Virus record (IMG/VR): IMGVR_UViG_3300027872_000007
Span: 1 to 54,595 of that record
Reading direction: 5' to 3' (one strand)
Origin: a virus
DNA length: 54,595 bases
The position numbers and the translations under genes are program-made. The notes below the pieces were generated by a model. The model made no database searches. It was not told the DNA's origin and saw only the letters and a list, made by a program, of their open reading frames with translations. This document shows, one piece after another, positions 49,491 to 54,595 of this stretch (position 1 is its first letter; the number at the start of each line of letters is the position of its first letter).

Positions 49491-50624
49491 ATGAAAGCTG
49501 GAATGTCACTCGAAGCATTACTCACGGAAGTCCAGCGGCAAAACTCTGTCAAGAGAGACTTCACGACCTCGACCGAAGACAATGCACGTATGGTCGATAC
49601 GGACGCTGAAGGTTTTCCTGGCGGCGTTGCCGTTGTGATGTTGAAGGATGGTGCTGCTGAGCTTGAGCGTTTCGCTGTATCGGAACACGCACACAAGCAG
49701 ATCGCAGCTCGCCTGAACATCCCCAGTCGCTACTACTTTCGACTGCTGACTGATCACCGTGATCTCGTCATCCACCAGGTCAACGCTCTGTTCGAGCGTG
49801 AGCCGGCATCACGCCTGTTCCGCACCTTGGATGGCACCCTTCGCGCCTTCCTGTCCGATCGCTACCTGCGACTGGACAACAACGATGTCCTGGAGCAGAC
49901 GCTTCCGGCGATCGTCAAGGGCGAGTTGGAGACCCAACTGCTCAGCACCAATGTCGGTGAGAACAAGATGCACATGAAGGTCCTGTTCACTGGCGACGAG
50001 CTGGCGCACGAAGTCACCTCTCGTACCAAGGATGGCTCGCCCAGGATCATCCGTCCTGGATTCCGTATGTCCAACTCAGAGACCGGCAGCGGCACTCTGG
50101 CCATCGAAGGCTTCTTCTACGATGGCTACTGCCTCAACGGCTGCGTGTTTGGTCGCGTCGAAGCGTTCAGCTTCAAGCGCACCCATCTCGGTGGCCGGCT
50201 GATCGAGGGCGTTGACTTCGAGGTTATCTCGGACAAGTCCCGCGAGCTGGAGGACAAGGCGATCATCAGCCAGGTGTCTGATGTCATGGCATCGATGGCC
50301 AATCCTGAGTTCGCTCAGAAGATGGTAGATCGGCTCAGAGCCACGACGCTGACTGGTGACGTGCAGAGCCCGGTCAATGCTGTTGACTTCGCTGTAAAGG
50401 AGCTGGATCTGCGTGAGGACGAGAAAGAGGGCATCCTCACTACGTTCATCGAGGATCGTGACTATTCGCAGTGGGGCTTGGCATCTGCCATCACCCAGAT
50501 TGCGAACAAGAACGAGACCTCCTACGAACGCGCCTGTGAACTGGAGAATGTCGGTGCCAACATCATCGACCTGAACCAGGTTCAATGGAACAGGTTCGTC
50601 CAGGCAGAGAAGGTTGCTGCCTAA
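49491..50624 (+). CDS. DUF932 family protein, 377 aa
   Basis: Typical DUF932 (YfjQ/YubP-like) sequence: LNIPSRYYFRLLTDHRDLVI, then FRTLDGTLRAFLSDRYLRLD near 110-135, a central GFRMSNSETGSGTLAIEGFF, and the C-terminal QWGLASAITQIANK and YERACELENVGANII. Length is usual for the family. Found in phages and plasmids, with an unknown biochemical role; a nucleic-acid or replication link has been suggested by context. Very strong AGGAGG ribosome site and its own terminator suggest high expression. Confidence 0.85.
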   Translation: MKAGMSLEALLTEVQRQNSVKRDFTTSTEDNARMVDTDAEGFPGGVAVVMLKDGAAELERFAVSEHAHKQIAARLNIPSRYYFRLLTDHRDLVIHQVNALFEREPASRLFRTLDGTLRAFLSDRYLRLDNNDVLEQTLPAIVKGELETQLLSTNVGENKMHMKVLFTGDELAHEVTSRTKDGSPRIIRPGFRMSNSETGSGTLAIEGFFYDGYCLNGCVFGRVEAFSFKRTHLGGRLIEGVDFEVISDKSRELEDKAIISQVSDVMASMANPEFAQKMVDRLRATTLTGDVQSPVNAVDFAVKELDLREDEKEGILTTFIEDRDYSQWGLASAITQIANKNETSYERACELENVGANIIDLNQVQWNRFVQAEKVAA

Positions 50625-50644
50625 CTCCGGTGTACCCGCACCAG

Positions 50645-50664
50645 AAGGGGCCTTCGGGCCCCTT
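50645..50664 (+). terminator. GC-rich terminator-like hairpin
   Basis: AAGGGGCC-TTCG-GGCCCCTT, an 8-bp stem with TTCG tetraloop 20 bases after the DUF932 stop. No clear U run follows (GTGAGG), and the next ribosome site lies at once downstream, so it may act as an attenuator or mRNA-stability hairpin. Confidence 0.55.
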
Positions 50665-50677
50665 GTGAGGTGCAATC

Positions 50678-50944
50678 ATGATGACAAAACACACGCCCAA
50701 GCACTTAGAAGCCTTTGACCTAATTTGGCCGGTTGCCATTGAGATAGCTAAAGCCTATCTAAGCGAATACTCCACCGATTACCCCGGTGGCTACGCGAAG
50801 CAAAAATTGAAACGAGTTCAAGCAGAAGACCACACAAAGGTTCATCTTATATCTGAGGTTCTATGGAGGCTATCTGGAGATGCATACACACCTCATTATT
50901 GGTTCACAGAAATAATAGATAAGGCAAAACATGGTGCACTATGA
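50678..50944 (+). CDS. Hypothetical protein, 88 aa
   Basis: MMTKHTPKHLEAFDLIWPVA with GAGG upstream. Helical (AIEIAKAYLSEYSTDYPGGY, LISEVLWRLSGDA). Base use is AT-richer than its neighbours, with more A-ending codons, which hints at separate acquisition. No family recognised. Confidence 0.65.
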   Translation: MMTKHTPKHLEAFDLIWPVAIEIAKAYLSEYSTDYPGGYAKQKLKRVQAEDHTKVHLISEVLWRLSGDAYTPHYWFTEIIDKAKHGAL

Positions 50945-51066
50945 ATCAGACTAAATACCTCTTTTACCACCGACCAAAATCATGCGAAAAATAAATTTTC
51001 AGGCCAAATCGACTACACCATCAAAGGGCTCCAGCCCCAAGATTGTCCGATTGTCACCATGTCGTT
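50945..51066. other. Non-coding leader region
   Basis: About 120 bases without a convincing gene. A 17-residue open frame begins at 50941 but ends quickly. A GGGC-TCCA-GCCC hairpin lies near 51028-51039. Leads into promoter copy 3. Confidence 0.5.
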
Positions 51067-51111
51067 CTGCAACGCTGTTGTCAAAATGTTATAATGATCA
51101 TTCGGGTACAG
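51067..51111 (+). promoter_or_regulatory. Rightward promoter-leader copy 3
   Basis: -35 CTGCAA (51067-51072), 17-base spacer, consensus -10 TATAAT (51090-51095), 8 bases, GGGTACAG (51104-51111), then TTTGGAGC and ATG 51126. Drives the four-gene cluster up to 52939. Confidence 0.75.
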
Positions 51112-51125
51112 CTTTGGAGCGGTCA

Positions 51126-51395
51126 ATGGAAACCTCAATCGTCTACTACGACCCCTCGAACATCGGGCAAAAGACTTGCCTGGTCATCGAGTCACGCAAG
51201 CGCCTGCACATCGTCATGATCAAGGGCAGGGGCTTGGTCCACTTATCAATTCCGGAATCGGAAGCTCAGTACATGCGCCCAGCCGGAGTCGCCTTGAAGA
51301 AAGGACTGCGTTCGTTCGGCGGTATCGCCAGACGGAAAGGATCCACAAAGGCAGCCAAGACCTGGTTAGCCAAAGCAAGGGAGAGCGTCTCATGA
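51126..51395 (+). CDS. Small basic protein, 89 aa
   Basis: ATG 51126 sits after TTTGGAGC; a longer reading from 50982 would cross the promoter and is rejected. METSIVYYDPSNIGQKTCLV, then IESRKRLHIVMIKGRGLVHL and a basic helical end (GIARRKGSTKAAKTWLAKAR). Basic character suggests nucleic-acid contact. Unknown. Confidence 0.7.
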   Translation: METSIVYYDPSNIGQKTCLVIESRKRLHIVMIKGRGLVHLSIPESEAQYMRPAGVALKKGLRSFGGIARRKGSTKAAKTWLAKARESVS

Positions 51396-51745
51396 GCAGA
51401 ACTTGGACTGAACACAAACTCACTGACAGCATGCTGAAACAATTAGCAGCCGCATCAAACCGCGAGAATGGCAGTCTGTATCCAGGCATTGGTTATGGTG
51501 CCCCTAGCTCGCGAGCGGCGTTGTTCGTTCGCGGCCTCGCTAATAACGCAGCAGGCGAGTGCAAAGCATATCCAGGTCACAGAGACGACCGGATCAACGA
51601 CACTGGCCGAAAGGCACTCGAAGACACTCGAATGTTTGGTACTTATGGTTGTGCAACTGACTGTAAGTGCGACCGATGTAAAGAACTTCGAAAACAGGCT
51701 GACGAAGAAAGATTGGCACAAACCCGAAAAGGGGTGCCGAAATGA
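51392..51745 (+). CDS. Hypothetical Cys-containing protein, 117 aa
   Basis: ATG 51392 overlaps the previous stop by 4 bases. MSRTWTEHKLTDSMLKQLAA at the start; near the end FGTYGCATDCKCDRCKELRK gives a C-x3-C-x-C-x2-C cluster that could bind zinc. Charged C-terminus. Coupled to the TOPRIM gene by 4 bases. Function unknown. Confidence 0.65.
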   Translation: MSRTWTEHKLTDSMLKQLAAASNRENGSLYPGIGYGAPSSRAALFVRGLANNAAGECKAYPGHRDDRINDTGRKALEDTRMFGTYGCATDCKCDRCKELRKQADEERLAQTRKGVPK

Positions 51746-52647
51746 AACAAACATTCATCAACAAGAATTTCAAAGACGAGTCGTTGGTCATCATCAGGCT
51801 GGCAAACGAAATCATCGACGAGTACCGCTCTCAGGGCTTCCTCCTGACGCTGCGGCAGCTCTACTACCAGTTCGTCGCCAGAGGGTGGCTGCCGAACACG
51901 CAGCAGTCCTACAAGCGTCTGGGCTCGATCATCAACGATGCCAGGCTTGCCGGCATGGTGGACTGGAGCGCGATCGAGGACCGCACCAGGAACGTGAAGT
52001 CGAACTACCACTACACCGGCCCACGTCAAGCCGTCCAGGATGCGCTCGACACCTACGAGATTGATATGTGGGCGAACCAGCCTGAGCGTGTCGAGGTGTG
52101 GATTGAAAAGGAAGCCCTGTCAGGCGTCATCGCAAATGTCTGCGACGAAATGGACGTGCCCTACTTCGCTTGCCGCGGCTACGTTTCGCAGTCGGAACAG
52201 TGGAGAGCCTATCGTCGCGCACAGTACTACGGACACGAGAAAAGCCAGACCACTGTCATTCTCCATTTTGGAGATCACGACCCATCTGGCATCGACATGA
52301 CTCGCGACAACCAGGACCGTTTGGATATGTTCTTGGAAGATGATGAGTATGTAGAAAACGTCACGGTAGAACGCCTGGCGCTGAACATGGATCAGGTAGA
52401 AGAATTTAATCCGCCGCCGAATCCTGCCAAGATAACCGACAGCAGATTCGCCGGCTACGCCGCCCAGTACGGTGACGAGAGCTGGGAGCTAGACGCGCTG
52501 GAACCGAAGGTAATGACAGACCTGATCCGCCAGCATGTGCGACAGCACCGTGACCCGGCACTCTGGTCGGACAAAGAGGAGGAGCGGGACGACCATAAGC
52601 TCCAGCTCCAGGACATCATCGACGATTTAGGAGAAGACGATGAATAG
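51742..52647 (+). CDS. Topoisomerase VI A/Spo11-like TOPRIM protein
   Basis: 301 residues. Residues 36-45 (LTLRQLYYQF) match the winged-helix active-site motif of Spo11/topoisomerase VI A (R-x-x-YY), so Y41 or Y42 may be the DNA-linking tyrosine. Residues 80-82 (DRT) and LGSIINDARLAGMVDW complete the wing. A TOPRIM domain follows: E122/E124 in VWIEKEALSGVI, RGYVSQSEQW, and LHFGDHDPSGIDM with D178 and D180. Full Topo VI A is longer, and no B (ATPase) subunit is seen nearby, so it may act alone like the Mini-A group. Potential roles are DNA cleavage in recombination or packaging. Confidence 0.75.
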   Translation: MKQTFINKNFKDESLVIIRLANEIIDEYRSQGFLLTLRQLYYQFVARGWLPNTQQSYKRLGSIINDARLAGMVDWSAIEDRTRNVKSNYHYTGPRQAVQDALDTYEIDMWANQPERVEVWIEKEALSGVIANVCDEMDVPYFACRGYVSQSEQWRAYRRAQYYGHEKSQTTVILHFGDHDPSGIDMTRDNQDRLDMFLEDDEYVENVTVERLALNMDQVEEFNPPPNPAKITDSRFAGYAAQYGDESWELDALEPKVMTDLIRQHVRQHRDPALWSDKEEERDDHKLQLQDIIDDLGEDDE

Positions 52648-52939
52648 GAAGCAGGAAATCAAAGAGATAAGGCTAGTCCTTAATTATTCGCGCAAGGTGT
52701 ACGGAAGCTGCAATCATTCCTACATAGGCTGCATGGCCGACTCGCGCCTTCACTCGATCCTGGGATGCACGAGGAACCAACAGCTCGTCCCGGAACAAGG
52801 ATACGACGAGCTATTCGAGAACGCGACAGACGATCAAATCGACGAAGGTCACAAATACGTCGATCACTGGATCCCGATCGCCAAGGAATACATGGCTCCG
52901 CGAGCCAGAATCTCCAGGGCAATCGCCCAGTTCAGCTAA
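52640..52939 (+). CDS. Hypothetical protein, 99 aa
   Basis: ATG 52640 overlaps the TOPRIM stop by 8 bases, with GGAG upstream. MNRKQEIKEIRLVLNYSRKV, a Cys-containing segment (SCNHSYIGCMADSRLHSILG) and an acidic helical part. Followed by a strong hairpin. Function unknown. Confidence 0.6.
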   Translation: MNRKQEIKEIRLVLNYSRKVYGSCNHSYIGCMADSRLHSILGCTRNQQLVPEQGYDELFENATDDQIDEGHKYVDHWIPIAKEYMAPRARISRAIAQFS

Positions 52940-52941
52940 AA

Positions 52942-52966
52942 AAGGGCCCTCGCAATGAGGGCCCTT
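52942..52966 (-). terminator. Strong leftward terminator
   Basis: Perfect 10-bp stem (AAGGGCCCTC / GAGGGCCCTT) with a GCAAT loop. On the minus strand it is followed by TTTTTT, so it best terminates transcripts coming from the RusA operon; rightward transcripts would meet the hairpin without a U run. Confidence 0.8.
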
Positions 52967-53098
52967 CTCGAATAAAGCGACCGGAACTCTTTCAGCCAGA
53001 ATAGGCTATCGGGAATGCGGGTACAGTCACGGAGCCTGATAGGATTTCGTAGTTCCGGGTCGCCAGGGGTTCAGTCGCCGGGCTTCCTATCCATGGCG
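52967..53098. other. Convergent intergenic region, possible structured RNA
   Basis: No gene. Contains GGGTACAG (53019-53026) followed by TCACGGAGC, as in the rightward leaders, but no promoter or start codon. A 7-bp stem GATAGGA (53038-53044) / TCCTATC (53085-53091) closes a 40-base GC-rich loop and is followed by CA, which superficially resembles a tRNA acceptor end. It could be an RNA element or protein-binding site. Confidence 0.4.
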
Positions 53099-53530
53099 TT
53101 ACATTAGCACAGTCGGCTCCAGCTCGACAACCACCATGCCGTCAGTAACGATGTTGCTCGTTCGCCAGACGTGATGCTCCACGATCTGGTAGTCATCCAT
53201 AAATACGCCGGCTTTTTGCAGCGCATCCTCCAGCATCTTGAACAGATTCGACGTGTCCCGCTTCCTGCGGTCAGGCGGGAAGGTCCACATACGCATCACC
53301 AGAGGGCAGCTCCAATTCATGGCCGCCTTGTCCCGCATCACAATGGACTGGACGTTACGATGAAATTCCTTGGCCTGAGATGTCGGATACGCCTGGACGA
53401 ATTGCTTCGGCGCCCTGCCAGCAACCCGGTAGCCAGTGTAATGATTCGCGGTCGGCGGCCACGGTAACTCCAGTCTCAATCCAGATGGTTTACTACCGGA
53501 ACCGATGACTTCCAATTCTCCCTGCTCCAT
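53099..53530 (-). CDS. rusA: RusA-family Holliday-junction resolvase
   Basis: 143 residues. WPPTANHYTGYR (24-35) is the N-terminal RusA signature; PPDRRKRDTSNLFKMLEDAL (85-104) and MDDYQI (111-116) supply the acidic metal site (D92, D102 and D112/D113 are candidates). RusA cuts four-way DNA junctions in recombination and packaging. The start lies 55 bases inside the HNH-like gene. Ends just before the convergent region. Confidence 0.88.
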   Translation of the reverse strand: MEQGELEVIGSGSKPSGLRLELPWPPTANHYTGYRVAGRAPKQFVQAYPTSQAKEFHRNVQSIVMRDKAAMNWSCPLVMRMWTFPPDRRKRDTSNLFKMLEDALQKAGVFMDDYQIVEHHVWRTSNIVTDGMVVVELEPTVLM

Positions 53531-53892
53531 AACTTTGCCTGCTCAAAAATATCGTAAGAAAGTTGATCGTTTACCCACTGAAGGTGTTTCATCTGCGTTC
53601 CAAATTCCAACTCCCAACTTTGCACTCCGTATCCAGAATCGATGCCAAGATGACCAACATGGTATTTGAACTCAAGCGGTATCTGTAAGAACGGATTGTT
53701 CTTCTCGCCCATGCCTGGGCCGCGAAACTCCGGACCAAGGTCTCTCATCGAGCCAGCATGACAATGGTGCAAAGTTATGAATCTTGACATCGCTACAGCA
53801 CAACGCAGCTCTCGCAAATTCTTCTCGTGCCTGGTGACGCTAATCTTCTGTGGTTGACCGCCATTCGGAGTACGGTCGCCTGATTCGTTCAT
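53476..53892 (-). CDS. HNH/Ref-like nuclease-family protein, 138 aa
   Basis: ATG 53892 with GGGAGAGG upstream. HHCHAGSM (42-49), FRGPGMGEKNNPFLQIPLEF (56-75) and HVGHLGIDSG (78-87) resemble the treble-clef HNH of Ref/DUF968-type recombination enhancers. The usual CxxC before HHCH is reduced to C31-A-V-A, so zinc binding may be altered. Neighbours RusA, which supports a DNA-recombination role. Confidence 0.65.
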   Translation of the reverse strand: MNESGDRTPNGGQPQKISVTRHEKNLRELRCAVAMSRFITLHHCHAGSMRDLGPEFRGPGMGEKNNPFLQIPLEFKYHVGHLGIDSGYGVQSWELEFGTQMKHLQWVNDQLSYDIFEQAKLWSRENWKSSVPVVNHLD

Positions 53893-54595
53893 GAAATACC
53901 TCTCCCGCCTTTGGATTGTTGTCGAGATCAGCCCTTGATTCGATGCCGCAGATCCAGCGGATCCACCTGGCAACATGGTCGCCATGATCCCACCATGCGG
54001 CTGATCTCAGCTTTTTGTCTGGTAGCGGCACCTGTTCGCTCAGGTATTGCAGGAACAGGTTGTCGTGGCTCCTCATTGCGGCCCACCGCGCCAGCGGCCC
54101 TCCCTTGCCGGCACCATTGGCTTGCTCTGCCCTTGCTCGCTTCTCCTGGTTGATTGGCTCGTCGTCTGAGTCCAGCTCGACGAACACAGCCATGAACAGG
54201 TCGCCTGGTTCATTGCGCTGCCTGCCGGCGCAGCCTGCGAACGGGTGGCTCGCGTCCTCCTCATCCATCCAGAACCTGACCCACATGCCCTGCCCCAAAG
54301 GATTACCGCCTCCAGCCAGCATCAGCTCACCCTGGTAGAAAACATCGTCGTCACCGACCCTGGTGATCGCAGTATGGAACCTGGTGCCCACTCGGTTACC
54401 GCGGCGCCTGACAAATTGAGCAAACGGATGCAGGATCATCGGCGTATCGTCCGTGCCAACCAGGCGAAACTTGACTGTGCGACCTGAGTTCAGCTCCCAT
54501 TTCGCATCCAGGAGTTCGAGGCCGCCCTGGTGCGCAACGATCGGGAGCGTCTCAGTCGAACTCGTCGAACTCGTCTCTGCGTCCGGATCTAGTAC
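53840..54595 (-). CDS. Unknown phage protein, N-terminus beyond window
   Basis: Open from the right edge to the stop at 53840, 251 residues visible; the start is outside. Early Ser/Thr-rich stretch (DAETSSTSSTETLP), then ELNSGRTVKFRLVGT, FVRRRGNRVGTRFH, ELMLAGGGNPLGQGMWVRFW, FVELDSDDEPINQE and a final IESRADLDNNPKAGEVFHER. I recognise the layout as a common phage protein located next to recombination genes, but no function is established. ssDNA binding would fit the context; no proof. Confidence 0.75.
   Translation of the reverse strand, partial: VLDPDAETSSTSSTETLPIVAHQGGLELLDAKWELNSGRTVKFRLVGTDDTPMILHPFAQFVRRRGNRVGTRFHTAITRVGDDDVFYQGELMLAGGGNPLGQGMWVRFWMDEEDASHPFAGCAGRQRNEPGDLFMAVFVELDSDDEPINQEKRARAEQANGAGKGGPLARWAAMRSHDNLFLQYLSEQVPLPDKKLRSAAWWDHGDHVARWIRWICGIESRADLDNNPKAGEVFHERIRRPYSEWRSTTED

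Noticed and set aside
50941-50994. 17-residue open frame before promoter copy 3
   Set aside because: No ribosome site and an AT-rich leader context; too short to support.
53038-53093. tRNA-like element with GATAGGA/TCCTATC acceptor and CA end
   Set aside because: Only 40 bases lie between the stems, too short for a tRNA, and no proper T-arm stem forms.
1-54595. Diversity-generating retroelement
   Set aside because: No reverse transcriptase and no template/variable repeat pair near the tail genes were seen; the only exact long repeat found links the capsid gene and a mini-gene.
1-54595. CRISPR array, insertion sequence, integrase or attachment site
   Set aside because: No regularly spaced repeats, transposase, recombinase or flanking duplications were visible.

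Overview
The window is a contiguous stretch of a tailed-phage genome infecting a Gram-negative bacterium. Evidence is a near-complete set of head and tail genes (terminase small and large subunits, P22-like portal, scaffold, HK97-type major capsid protein, adaptors, tail fibre), dense packing with 1-11 base stop/start overlaps, and no rRNA, tRNA, integrase or recognisable lysogeny repressor. The Gram-negative host is inferred from a phage-encoded lipoprotein, an outer-membrane beta-barrel and Tat signal peptides. I see no sure endolysin; the replication genes seem to lie beyond the right edge.

Layout. (1) 1-48.5 kb is one long leftward (minus-strand) block. Read in transcription order from the right, it starts with a possible HTH gene and the terminase small subunit (about 48.4 kb). 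About 35 small, mostly unknown genes follow (48-38 kb). Then come the terminase large subunit (38-36.4 kb), a small envelope set (lipoprotein, beta-barrel, membrane protein; 36-35 kb), the portal, a GroES-like protein, the scaffold and the capsid (34.3-27 kb). Adaptor, tail and fibre proteins occupy 27-6.7 kb, and a giant polyvalent protein of more than 2,200 residues runs off the left edge. (2) 48.8-52.9 kb is a rightward block. It has three promoter-leaders that share the layout TTGCAA-N16/17-(-10)-N7/8-GGGTACAG followed by a GGAG ribosome site. These drive small proteins, a DUF932 protein and a topoisomerase VI A/TOPRIM-like protein. (3) 53.1 kb to the right edge is leftward again, with a RusA resolvase, an HNH/Ref-like protein and an incomplete unknown gene. 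It ends at a strong leftward terminator facing the rightward block.

The most unusual part is 43.8-45.2 kb. Five tiny genes, coupled by short stop/start overlaps, include three proteins with twin-arginine (Tat) signal peptides and one single-span membrane protein. Three of the five carry short pieces that look like separate parts of this phage's own major capsid protein, including an exact 26-bp match to its gene. Exported or membrane-bound mini-proteins built from capsid motifs would be a new kind of phage accessory system, although their function cannot be read from sequence.

Other points: many membrane microproteins of 28-56 residues too short for routine gene calling; a lipid A deacylase-like barrel next to a lipoprotein; repeated modules shared between large tail proteins; and a convergent intergenic region at 53.0-53.1 kb with an orphan copy of the leader motif and a 7-bp closing stem.
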